Of a DNA stretch of 64,000 nucleotides, positions 8,272 to 16,425 are shown in pieces. A program made the position numbers and the translations under genes. Where the stretch lies: NCBI GenBank assembly GCA_947387485.1, contig CANDNT010000004.1, positions 124,001-188,000 of the forward strand, in the 5' to 3' direction. The stretch is from Aquimarina rhabdastrellae (GTDB lineage Bacteria > Bacteroidota > Bacteroidia > Flavobacteriales > Flavobacteriaceae). The notes under the pieces were generated by a model. It searched no databases, was not told where the DNA came from, and worked only from the letters and a program-made list of their open reading frames with translations. Numbering within the stretch: the stretch's first letter is position 1; each line of letters opens with the position of its first letter.

Positions 8272-8844
8272 ATGAAAAAAATACTACTCTTATTCTTGAT
8301 GATATCATCTTATTCTTGGGCAGATCCAAGGGATAATTTTACCTTAAAAGAAGCTCAAAATTTATCATTATTTTTAAAATATGATCCTTTTATTGTAGAT
8401 TATTGTGACTGTTGCAGCTATGAAGGAGACTATGCTGTAAAAGTACATCTTATGAAAGTGATTTCTTCTGAAATTGTTTCATGTGAATGGGATCCAGAAT
8501 TTTATAGTGTAAAAGTAAAAGTTGAGATCTTAGCTCAGATACCTTATAATGAAAATGGTTTGGATTATAATTCTCCTATAAAAATCACAAAACGTCAAGA
8601 AGAACTAATTGTTAATGCTAATTACTTTTGGGGTTTTAAAGAATTGTTTTTTAAAAATGCTCCTATTGTACCTTTGGTTCCTTTTGATGCTATTTTAAAA
8701 TATCAAGATGATGTGAATTATGGTGATTGTAGAGCCATTACAAATTTTCCAGATCCAAGAAAAATTAATGACAAACAATACGATACTTGGTATTCTAATA
8801 TTCTCAATTCTTTTGAAGACTATGATAGTGAGGAAGGCTATTAA
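8272..8844 (+). CDS. Secreted hypothetical protein, 190 aa
   Basis: A clear signal peptide (MKKILLLFLMISSYSWA) is followed by a mature domain with a cysteine group 'YCDCCSYEG' near residue 45 and two further cysteines, suggesting disulfides or metal binding in the periplasm. The C-terminus is acidic (DYDSEEGY). I do not recognise the family. It is the last gene of the plus-strand run; the convergent acetyltransferase ends 13 bases later. Confidence 0.6.
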   Translation: MKKILLLFLMISSYSWADPRDNFTLKEAQNLSLFLKYDPFIVDYCDCCSYEGDYAVKVHLMKVISSEIVSCEWDPEFYSVKVKVEILAQIPYNENGLDYNSPIKITKRQEELIVNANYFWGFKELFFKNAPIVPLVPFDAILKYQDDVNYGDCRAITNFPDPRKINDKQYDTWYSNILNSFEDYDSEEGY

Positions 8845-8857
8845 ATCACGCCCTCTA

Positions 8858-9382
8858 TTATTCTAAGTTCTCTTTTAAAAGACGATATCTACTTACTGTT
8901 TGATGAAAATTAATCCATCCTGGAGTTGTTTCATATGTTTTAAGAAATTCAAAACCTAGTTTTAAAAGCGTTTTATTAGGAGCTATGTTTGCTGCTCTAG
9001 GTTCGCAAATAAGTTCTTTTAAGTCAAAATACTTAAAATATAAAGGAATGGTTTTTTGTAAGAAATGTAATCCTAATCCACTTTTACGTTTCTCATTTTT
9101 CCATACATGTAAATGCATTGTAGCTGATGAACCAAAAACAATATTATTAATATTTGAATGTCCTATTGGTTCATTATCCATAAGCCAAACCACATAAAAG
9201 AAAGCTCTTTCATTAAAGGGTTTTACTATATCTAATTGTAATTTTTTAATCCATTGTTCTCTTTCTGGTAATTTGGCCCTATCAACTCCCATTTTTTCAA
9301 GAAAAGCAGCTTCTGCATTGAGAAAATAATCAACCATTAATTCAATTTCATTAAGACACATTTCTCTTGCCTCTATTTTCAT
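8858..9382 (-). CDS. GNAT family N-acetyltransferase
   Basis: 174 residues from ATG 9382 (a TTG two codons upstream is less likely). The chain shows the GNAT layout: substrate-contact helices at 10-60, strand 'FFYVVWLMDNEPIGHSNI', the acetyl-CoA loop region 'WKNEKRKSGLGLHFLQ' and the C-terminal 'NKTLLKLGFEFLKTYE', typical of the RimJ/RimL-like branch. It would acetylate an amine of a small molecule or protein in the cytoplasm; the acceptor cannot be named. Its gene is separated from the upstream cupin gene by an AT-rich inverted repeat. Confidence 0.75.
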   Translation of the reverse strand: MKIEAREMCLNEIELMVDYFLNAEAAFLEKMGVDRAKLPEREQWIKKLQLDIVKPFNERAFFYVVWLMDNEPIGHSNINNIVFGSSATMHLHVWKNEKRKSGLGLHFLQKTIPLYFKYFDLKELICEPRAANIAPNKTLLKLGFEFLKTYETTPGWINFHQTVSRYRLLKENLE

Positions 9383-9418
9383 GTGCAATATTTTTGTTTT
9401 ACATGTAAATATAATTAG

Positions 9419-9459
9419 TATATCCTCAAAAAGGAAATTTAAATTCTTTTAAGGATATA
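9419..9459. repeat. Inverted repeat between cupin and acetyltransferase genes
   Basis: Arms tatatcct (9419-9426) and aggatata (9452-9459) pair, with an inner aaaag/ctttt pair and a central aattt/aaatt palindrome. It may act as a terminator after the cupin gene, but the stem is AT-rich and interrupted. Confidence 0.3.
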
Positions 9460-9469
9460 TTACAGCTGT

Positions 9470-9808
9470 TTATATTGAAGTCTTTTCTTTATATCTATCT
9501 ACTTGGTCAAATAATGTCAAATCCTTATATCCTGCTTTTATTTTGGCCGAATGAATCACATCTTTTTCTATATAATAATGATCTCCTTTTTTAAGATGTT
9601 TGATTTTACCTGCTATATTAATTTCCATTTCGCCATCTAATACGATGCCCCATTGTGCATTGTGAGAATGAGGTGGAACTTCTACATCTCTATCAAACTC
9701 CATAAAGATAAATTGTTGTTCACCAGCTTGTATTAGTCTAGACATCACCCCTTCCAAAGCTATTTCTGCTTCAGGGAATCTAGCTATTAATGGATTATTT
9801 TCTATCAT
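9470..9808 (-). CDS. Small cupin-domain protein
   Basis: 112 residues, one cupin barrel. Motif 1 is seen as 'VPPHSHNAQWGIVLDGEMEI' with two of the usual metal-ligand histidines; motif 2 is 'GDHYYIEKDVIHSAKIKAG' with the second-site histidine. Single-barrel cupins bind a metal and a small ligand and act as sensors, isomerases or dioxygenases. It starts 4 bases after the stop of the decarboxylase gene, so it is most likely cotranslated and works on the same compound. Substrate is unknown. Confidence 0.75.
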   Translation of the reverse strand: MIENNPLIARFPEAEIALEGVMSRLIQAGEQQFIFMEFDRDVEVPPHSHNAQWGIVLDGEMEINIAGKIKHLKKGDHYYIEKDVIHSAKIKAGYKDLTLFDQVDRYKEKTSI

Positions 9809-9812
9809 TTTA

Positions 9813-11207
9813 TTATGCCTTTATTTCTTTATTCAATTTAAGTATTAATTCCATTATGCGATCAATATCAGTTGTTGTAGTTGCCCAATTTGATACACTA
9901 ATACGCATAGCTTCTTTTCCTTGCCAATTTGTGCCACTAAACCACGCTAAGCCGTCATCTTGTATAGCTTTAATCATCAATTTAGTTTTTTTACTCGACC
10001 CAAAAGAAACCATTACTTGATTAATAAAAACTTCATTCAATATTTCAAAACCTGCTGCTTTTAATTGACTTTCAAAATATTTTGTCAATCGACATGAATT
10101 ATCGATCATTTCAGAAACACCTCTTTTTCCTAAACTTTTTAATGCCGCCCACAATTCTACAGCTCTAGCTCTTCTAGAAGTTTCTAATGTTGTATTCATA
10201 GGATCTTCGCTATCTTGAATCAAGTAGTTTGCTTTTAACTGAATACTTTCTTGAATAGCCCTTTCATTACGAAACAATGCAATCCCAGAATCATATGGTG
10301 TATTAAGCCATTTATGCCCATCTGTTGCCCACGAATCTGCTTTTTCAATACCTTTTGTTAAATACCTATAATGTTGAGATGTCCTTGCCCATAACCCAAA
10401 AGCCCCATCAACATGTACCCATGCACCATATTTTTTTGCTTTGTCTATTATATAATTAAAATCATCAAACCCTCCTGTATCAGTATTACCTGCATTAAGG
10501 CATACTATAGTTGGTTCATCATTAAATCTAGGCAATGCTGTAATATCTATTACTCCTGCTTTATTTACAGATACTTTCTCGATCTGTTCATTACCAATAC
10601 CTATTACTCGTAAAGCTCTAAGCATTGTTGTATGAACTTCTTCTCCTACTATAACTCGTATTTTTGGAGCACCTATAAGCCCTTTCTTTACTACATCCCA
10701 ACCATATTTTTTTAATACATAATTTCTAGCTCCCACTAAGCATAAGATATCAGCTGTTGTAGTCCCAGTTACATAGGAGCATGTCGTATCCGAGGGTAAA
10801 TTTAAAATATCTACTATCCATTCTTCTACTACTTTCTCTAATTTACAAACGGTTGGAGACATTAATTTCATGGTAGGAGATTGGTCCCATACTGTAGCCA
10901 ACCACATTGCTGCTATACTGGCAGGTAATGCTCCTCCATTAACAAAACCAAAATAACGAGGACTTGCAGTAAGCATCGTACCAGGACTTCCTAGTGTATT
11001 CAATTCTTTTATAATAGCTGTAGCATTTGTTGCATTCTCTGGTAGTTTATAAACAAATTGTTCCAGATTTAATACATCTTCTTTACTAGGAAGCACATTT
11101 CTATGGGGTAATGCTCTCAAAAATTCTTTAGATACTTGATGAGTCAGATCCAATACCTCTTCCTTTTCTCTCCAAAGATTATTAATATCAAAGTTTTTAT
11201 TACTCAT
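9813..11207 (-). CDS. PLP-dependent group II amino acid decarboxylase
   Basis: 464 residues with the fold-type I decarboxylase pattern: stacking histidine in 'EEVHTTMLRALR' (about H192), the PLP-pyridine aspartate in 'VHVDGAFGLWA' (about D267) and the Schiff-base lysine in 'ATDGHKWLNTPYDSG' (about K299). These features match aromatic-L-amino-acid, tyrosine and aspartate-type decarboxylases (pyridoxal_deC family), forming an amine and CO2. Length is normal. The substrate is not determined by what I can see. The cupin gene follows 4 bases later and an AraC regulator lies 59 bases upstream on the same strand, so an inducible amino-acid conversion is likely. Confidence 0.82.
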   Translation of the reverse strand: MSNKNFDINNLWREKEEVLDLTHQVSKEFLRALPHRNVLPSKEDVLNLEQFVYKLPENATNATAIIKELNTLGSPGTMLTASPRYFGFVNGGALPASIAAMWLATVWDQSPTMKLMSPTVCKLEKVVEEWIVDILNLPSDTTCSYVTGTTTADILCLVGARNYVLKKYGWDVVKKGLIGAPKIRVIVGEEVHTTMLRALRVIGIGNEQIEKVSVNKAGVIDITALPRFNDEPTIVCLNAGNTDTGGFDDFNYIIDKAKKYGAWVHVDGAFGLWARTSQHYRYLTKGIEKADSWATDGHKWLNTPYDSGIALFRNERAIQESIQLKANYLIQDSEDPMNTTLETSRRARAVELWAALKSLGKRGVSEMIDNSCRLTKYFESQLKAAGFEILNEVFINQVMVSFGSSKKTKLMIKAIQDDGLAWFSGTNWQGKEAMRISVSNWATTTTDIDRIMELILKLNKEIKA

Positions 11208-11266
11208 TATAATTAGATTTTGAGCAAAACTATGATATGGTAAATTCTAAAACTTGTATATTATTG

Positions 11267-12088
11267 CTATCGTATCTGTTTTTGGTATTGCTTAGGTGTT
11301 ATTCCTAAAAAAAGCTTAAAATTACGAATGAAATGACTTTGATCATAAAAACCAACTTCATATGCAATTTCAGTAGATGTCTTCATTCTCTTTAACAGTT
11401 TACGTGCTTTATTTAACCTTAAGTTAATCAAATATTGATGTGGTGGTATTCCATTAGCTTTAGCAAACATTCGGTTTAAGTGATATGGACTTAGTTCTGC
11501 TATCTCTGCTAATTCTTTTAATTCAATTTTTTTAGTGTAATTATCATGTAGATATTCTTCAACTTTATTTAATGTCTTTCTATCCTTATGTTCTCTAATT
11601 ATATCTTGATGAGATATAGTGTGGTTCTTAATTAAATATACTAATACTTCGTACAAATAATTTTGTTTTTGAATACAATCAAAAGTATTATTCCTTAAAA
11701 CTGTATGTAAATTAATTAAGTGTTTCTCTACATAGGTATCCCTAATAGCAAATTGAGAGAACTTGGGATTCCCTTTATTTTTATCAAAAACTTCTTGACC
11801 TATATTATTAATAAGTTCAGGTTTGATATAAAACATTATATATATAAAACCATGATCATCTAAGTTTTCACTATTATGAATTGTTTGAGGGTTTACAACA
11901 GGAATATCTCCTTTTATCATATACTTATCCCTCTTGTGTTTTGAATCATATCCTTGAATACCATATTCCATAACTCCAATAGCATATTCATCATGAATAT
12001 GAGCTTGACTCTTATAAGATTTAATATTTGCAGACATTATTTCTACACCATCAAGATCTTTATCTATATGGAAATCTACTTGATTCAT
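11267..12088 (-). CDS. AraC family regulator with N-terminal cupin sensor
   Basis: 273 residues. The N-terminal ~120 residues look like an AraC_binding cupin ('QAHIHDEYAIGVMEYG', 'VVNPQTIHNSENL'). The C-terminal ~100 hold two helix-turn-helix units ('LKELAEIAELSPYHLNRMF', 'STEIAYEVGFYDQSHFIRNF') and the family ending 'LGITPKQYQKQ'. It probably senses a small molecule and activates the decarboxylase-cupin pair downstream on the same strand. The 59-base gap allows either cotranscription or a promoter bound by this protein. Confidence 0.82.
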   Translation of the reverse strand: MNQVDFHIDKDLDGVEIMSANIKSYKSQAHIHDEYAIGVMEYGIQGYDSKHKRDKYMIKGDIPVVNPQTIHNSENLDDHGFIYIMFYIKPELINNIGQEVFDKNKGNPKFSQFAIRDTYVEKHLINLHTVLRNNTFDCIQKQNYLYEVLVYLIKNHTISHQDIIREHKDRKTLNKVEEYLHDNYTKKIELKELAEIAELSPYHLNRMFAKANGIPPHQYLINLRLNKARKLLKRMKTSTEIAYEVGFYDQSHFIRNFKLFLGITPKQYQKQIR

Positions 12089-12198
12089 TTAAAATTACTC
12101 TATTAGAGATACTATAAAATTCATAAAATAAATGGTCTCACAAATTTAGTTAAATTTATTTTTGACTACCTCACTATAGTTTTTATATGCTATATAAA

Positions 12199-13221
12199 TC
12201 AGTTTTTCACTTTTGTTAACTTTATAAATAATTGTATTTTATATAGACTATCTTCATCATTTATGTTTAATTCATATTGATCGGGATAAAGTAATTCTAA
12301 ACGCTTTCTTACATTTTCTAACCCTATTCCTTTAGATAGTTTTTCGTTATTGCTAGTCGCCAAAAAACTATTTGTGCAATTAAAATAAAGTGCCCCGTCA
12401 TCTTTAACTTTTATATCTATATCTATTGTAATATTATCACCTTGGCTAGCCGTACTATGCTTAAATGCATTTTCTACAAACATGGTCAATATAAGCGGTG
12501 CTATAACAAAATTATCTGAAGCTATCGCTGACGAAAAATTAACTACTCCTCTATTTTCTATTTGAAGCTCATTTAAAGCAGTAAAATCTTCAAGATGTTT
12601 GATTTCTTTGGATAGTGGGACAAAATTCTCTTTACAATCATATAACATATACCGTATAACAGATGAAAGTTCCAAAATAATAGAAGGTGTTTTAGGAGAA
12701 TTCTCTATAGCATAAGAATATAGATTATTAAGATTATTGAATAAAAAATGTGGATTAATCTGTGATTTCAAAAAGCGTAATTCACTTTCGTTTACAGCTA
12801 ATTGCAAACTCTCTAACTCTTGTTGTTTTTGTATAGCATCCCAAGCCATTTTAAAACTCACCATCATAAACAGAAAAGGGAAAATACTTAATATGGTATA
12901 AAAAACATTAGAGATTATTGCTCCTCTATGTCCACCTACCAATACAGGCTCTAATACGTATTCTTCCATAAAATAAACCCCTAATAATACCATTATGATA
13001 AGTAACCAAAAAGTTAGCATCTTCTTGGTATAAAAAAATCTAGGAACAAGTACGTAGCTTATAAAAAGAGCAGTCAATGCATAAAAACCAAAAAAGGCAA
13101 TATCATACATATAAACTTTCATTTCATGCTTATTTAATGCATACATCAAAAAGAGTATAACAAAAAATATGCTTTGATATAGAAACTCCTTAAATCGTGT
13201 TTTTTGCAATAACGTTTTCAT
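12199..13221 (-). CDS. LytS/YehU-type membrane sensor histidine kinase
   Basis: 340 residues. Four or five membrane segments occupy about 12-125, then a coiled linker leads to the His_kinase domain ('KSQINPHFLFNNLNNLY', phospho-acceptor His) and an HATPase with N-box 'TMFVENAFKHS' and G-box 'GIGLENVRKRL'. Partners of this family are LytTR-type response regulators; none is encoded next to it. It is divergent from the DUF5916 operon at 13412, with 190 bases between. A TATTTTTG sequence ends only 5 bases before the ATG on this strand, so a leaderless message is conceivable. Confidence 0.82.
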   Translation of the reverse strand: MKTLLQKTRFKEFLYQSIFFVILFLMYALNKHEMKVYMYDIAFFGFYALTALFISYVLVPRFFYTKKMLTFWLLIIMVLLGVYFMEEYVLEPVLVGGHRGAIISNVFYTILSIFPFLFMMVSFKMAWDAIQKQQELESLQLAVNESELRFLKSQINPHFLFNNLNNLYSYAIENSPKTPSIILELSSVIRYMLYDCKENFVPLSKEIKHLEDFTALNELQIENRGVVNFSSAIASDNFVIAPLILTMFVENAFKHSTASQGDNITIDIDIKVKDDGALYFNCTNSFLATSNNEKLSKGIGLENVRKRLELLYPDQYELNINDEDSLYKIQLFIKLTKVKN

Positions 13222-13411
13222 AATTCAAAAATATAAAGAGTTGTTAAACTTTTCTTATAATCTTGGGTTTACAACAAAATTAATAGGGTCAACAGTAATT
13301 CTTATCGGTTATTCGACGATTTGCTGTTGAACTGCTTACTTTGGATGTTGATAGATTTTGTTTTTTCAACTAAGGCATCTATTTCATTTTTGTTTTTGAA
13401 AAAGAAGAAAA

Positions 13412-15838
13412 ATGAAAAAGGAATTACTAACCATACTATATTTTTGTGTCGTTGTTTTAAGTTATGCGCAACAAAAAACAATTACTGCCTCTCGTATACA
13501 GTCTACCATAAAAATTGACGGTGAATTAAACGAATCTGAATGGAACTCGGCAAACGAAGCTACAGATTTTACTATGCTTACTCCAGATAATGGAACACCT
13601 GCTCCTGTAACTCATAAAAGTAGCGTTAAACTATTATATGATGATACCTCCATTTACATTGCTGCTTACCTTCACGATCCAAATCCAGAATCCATTACCA
13701 ATCAATTTACTTTACGTGATAATGTTTTTGGTGAAACCGATGTGTTTACTATTGCTATCAATCCTTATAATGATGGTATTAACGAAAATAAATTTTATGT
13801 TACTTCTGCCGGTACTCAAGGAGATTCAAAAACAATTCCGAATAGAAGACGAGGAAATGCCGATGATTTTAGTATCAATTATGTATGGGAAAGTAGTGTA
13901 AATATCGTTGATGATGGTTGGATAGTAGAAATAAAGATTCCGTATTCTGCATTGCGTTTCTCTAGTGATACAAAAGATTGGAGTATCAATTTTTTTAGAG
14001 ATATTAAATCTTTAAATCAAATCTATTCTTGGAATTATGTAGATAGAAGTATTGGACGAGAAGCACAGTATCATGGTTTACTTAAAGGTATTTCTAATAT
14101 TACTCCTCCACTTAGATTAAATTTTTTACCCTTTGTATCTGGAAAAACAGAATTACAAGAAGGTGAATTTGAAAACGATTTAAACTTTGGACTTGATGTA
14201 AAATATGGTTTAAGTGATAGCTTCACACTTGATGCTACTTTAATCCCTGATTTTAGTCAAACTGGATTTGATGCACTTACCCTTAATCTAGGTCCATTTG
14301 AACAAACTTTTAGAGAACAACGTCAATTTTTCACAGAAGGTGTTGAGTTATTTGAAAAAGGAGATTTATTCTTTTCTCGTCGTATAGGTAACGCTCCTAG
14401 TAGTTCTCCTAACCTAAAAGAAAATGAAGAAATAATTGATTCCCCTACAGAAGTTAAAGTTCTTAATGCTTTAAAATTATCTGGTAGAACAAAAAAAGGA
14501 TTAGGTATCGGTTTTTTTAATGCTATTACCGAATCTACATCGGCTACTATAAGAGATACAAATACAGGAGAAGAACGAAAAGAAGAAGTTGAACCATTCA
14601 CAAATTATAATGTATTTGTACTCGATCAACAGTTTAATAATAATTCGTCTGTAGCTTTTACAAATACTAATGTATTTAGAACAGGAAGTTTTAGAGATGC
14701 CAATGTATCTGCCTTATCTTGGGATATCTCAACCAGATCAAATTCATATAATATTAATGGTAACGCACGTTTAAGCGCCGTTAATGATACTGAAACGCTA
14801 AATGGATTTAGTTCTGAATTGCGTTTCTCAAAAACTAAAGGAAATTTTAGATTTGGAGTGAATCACAGATTTAGTGATGATAAATTTGATAATAATGATC
14901 TAGGTCGACAGTTTAGAAATAACTTTAGCAATTTTGGTTGGAATCTTAATTACCAAACTTTTACTCCTACTCAATGGTTTAATAGCTATCGTATATTCTT
15001 CTGGGGGAATCGTAATTATCTATATAAACCTAATGTACATACTGGAACTTTTGGTGGTATAGATACTAATTTTACACTTAAAAACTTTGATTCTTTAGGT
15101 TTTGAAGCTTGGGGAGCTTGGGGAAATCGTTATGATTATTTTGAACCTAGAGTTGCTGGTCGTTTCTTTAAGCAAGGTATTGATTATAATCTTTTATTCT
15201 TTTACAATACTGATAGGGGTAAAAAACTGTCTTCTTCATTTAGATTTCATTTTAAGGATTATTTAGAAACAGAGCAACGTTCTTATAACTTTAGAATATC
15301 TCCTAGATATCGCTTCAATAATAAGTTAAACATTAGTTATTCTCTTAATCTTGATCTCACAAGAGCACAAACAGGATATGTAGATGATAATGGTACTGAT
15401 GTTATCTTTGGTGATAGAGATCGTATTAGGACTGAAAATCAAATTCAGTTAAACTATAACTTCAATACTAAACAAGCATTATCTCTTAATTTCAGGCATT
15501 TTTGGACTACAGTTCAATACAAAAATAGATTCTATGATCTTTTAGATGATGGGACATTACAATCCTCGTCTCCAGATTTAAGCTTTAATCCAGATACCAA
15601 TTTTAATGTATGGAATTTAGACTTGAGCTATAGTTGGCAATTTGCTCCAGGGAGTCAAGCTATATTATTATATCGAAATTCTATTTTTCAAAATACCGAC
15701 GAAGGATCATTGGGCTATTTTGAGAGTCTAAATAATCTTTTTGAAGAGCCTATTAAACAAACTTTATCCTTAAGAATTGTTTACTACTTAGACTATCTCA
15801 ACGTAAAAAACATCTTTAAAAGTAAATCAAATATATAA
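13412..15838 (+). CDS. DUF5916 outer-membrane-type protein with CBM9-like domain
   Basis: 808 residues. After a signal peptide (1-19, ending SYAQ) comes a carbohydrate-binding family 9-like domain (about 25-215; 'IKIDGELNESEWNSA', 'YDDTSIYIAAYLHDP'), then a long beta-strand-rich DUF5916 region with repeated aromatic alternation and a final strand near 'QTLSLRIVYYLDYLNVKN', fitting an outer-membrane beta-barrel. The family is typical of marine Bacteroidetes; its transported or bound substrate is unknown. It heads a plus-strand group with YceI 18 bases downstream, a symporter and two lipoproteins, suggesting a joint uptake role. Confidence 0.75.
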   Translation: MKKELLTILYFCVVVLSYAQQKTITASRIQSTIKIDGELNESEWNSANEATDFTMLTPDNGTPAPVTHKSSVKLLYDDTSIYIAAYLHDPNPESITNQFTLRDNVFGETDVFTIAINPYNDGINENKFYVTSAGTQGDSKTIPNRRRGNADDFSINYVWESSVNIVDDGWIVEIKIPYSALRFSSDTKDWSINFFRDIKSLNQIYSWNYVDRSIGREAQYHGLLKGISNITPPLRLNFLPFVSGKTELQEGEFENDLNFGLDVKYGLSDSFTLDATLIPDFSQTGFDALTLNLGPFEQTFREQRQFFTEGVELFEKGDLFFSRRIGNAPSSSPNLKENEEIIDSPTEVKVLNALKLSGRTKKGLGIGFFNAITESTSATIRDTNTGEERKEEVEPFTNYNVFVLDQQFNNNSSVAFTNTNVFRTGSFRDANVSALSWDISTRSNSYNINGNARLSAVNDTETLNGFSSELRFSKTKGNFRFGVNHRFSDDKFDNNDLGRQFRNNFSNFGWNLNYQTFTPTQWFNSYRIFFWGNRNYLYKPNVHTGTFGGIDTNFTLKNFDSLGFEAWGAWGNRYDYFEPRVAGRFFKQGIDYNLLFFYNTDRGKKLSSSFRFHFKDYLETEQRSYNFRISPRYRFNNKLNISYSLNLDLTRAQTGYVDDNGTDVIFGDRDRIRTENQIQLNYNFNTKQALSLNFRHFWTTVQYKNRFYDLLDDGTLQSSSPDLSFNPDTNFNVWNLDLSYSWQFAPGSQAILLYRNSIFQNTDEGSLGYFESLNNLFEEPIKQTLSLRIVYYLDYLNVKNIFKSKSNI

Positions 15839-15856
15839 ACCTAAAATTGTATACAA

Positions 15857-16417
15857 ATGAATATCAAAAAATTATTAACAGCCTTATTATTCTTAGCGAT
15901 TACTACCGCTCAAGCACAATCAACATGGAAATTAGATGCAGGACATTCTTCTATCAATTTTGCTGTATCTCATCTTGTAATTTCTGAAACAACTGGATCT
16001 TTTGATCAATTTGACATAACAGCTATTACAGAAGAGGATTTTAAAAATCCAAAATTTGAAGTTGCTATTGAAACTGCTAGTATCAATACAAAAAATGAAA
16101 GAAGAGATAATCACCTAAGAGCTGATGATTTCTTTGGTGCAGAAAAATTTCCTAAGATTACTTTTAAAAGTACTTCTTTTGAAAAAGTTGATGATAAAAC
16201 CTTTAAAACAACTGGTGATTTAACTATTAAAGGAATTACCAAGAAAGTAACTTTTAACGGTAAATTAAACGGTATTTTAAAAAGTGACCGTGGACAAAAA
16301 GCTGGATTAAAATTAAACACTACAATCAAACGTACAGATTTTAAAGTAGGTAGTTCAGGAGGTTCTGTTGGTGAAGATGTAACAGTAACTATCAATCTAG
16401 AAATGGCTAAAAAATAA
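15857..16417 (+). CDS. YceI family periplasmic lipid-binding protein
   Basis: 186 residues with a signal peptide ending at 'ITTAQA'. The mature part is a YceI lipocalin-like barrel: 'WKLDAGHSSINFAVSHLV', 'ETASINTKNERRDNHLRADD', 'FPKITFKSTSF' and 'GDLTIKGITKKVTF' are all family signatures. YceI proteins bind isoprenoid chains such as ubiquinone precursors in the periplasm. It starts 18 bases after the DUF5916 gene and ends 8 bases before the symporter gene, so it belongs to that operon. Confidence 0.9.
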   Translation: MNIKKLLTALLFLAITTAQAQSTWKLDAGHSSINFAVSHLVISETTGSFDQFDITAITEEDFKNPKFEVAIETASINTKNERRDNHLRADDFFGAEKFPKITFKSTSFEKVDDKTFKTTGDLTIKGITKKVTFNGKLNGILKSDRGQKAGLKLNTTIKRTDFKVGSSGGSVGEDVTVTINLEMAKK

Positions 16418-16425
16418 ATTAGTTT

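Noticed and set aside
4385-8844. Polymorphic toxin (RHS, LXG, VgrG) in the SUKH island
   Set aside because: I looked for large genes with repeats or PAAR, RHS or LXG signatures and found none; every gene here is shorter than 260 codons.
13222-13411. A plus-strand 65-codon frame (13321-13518) as a small gene
   Set aside because: It overlaps the DUF5916 signal peptide region in another frame and has no ribosome site or family.
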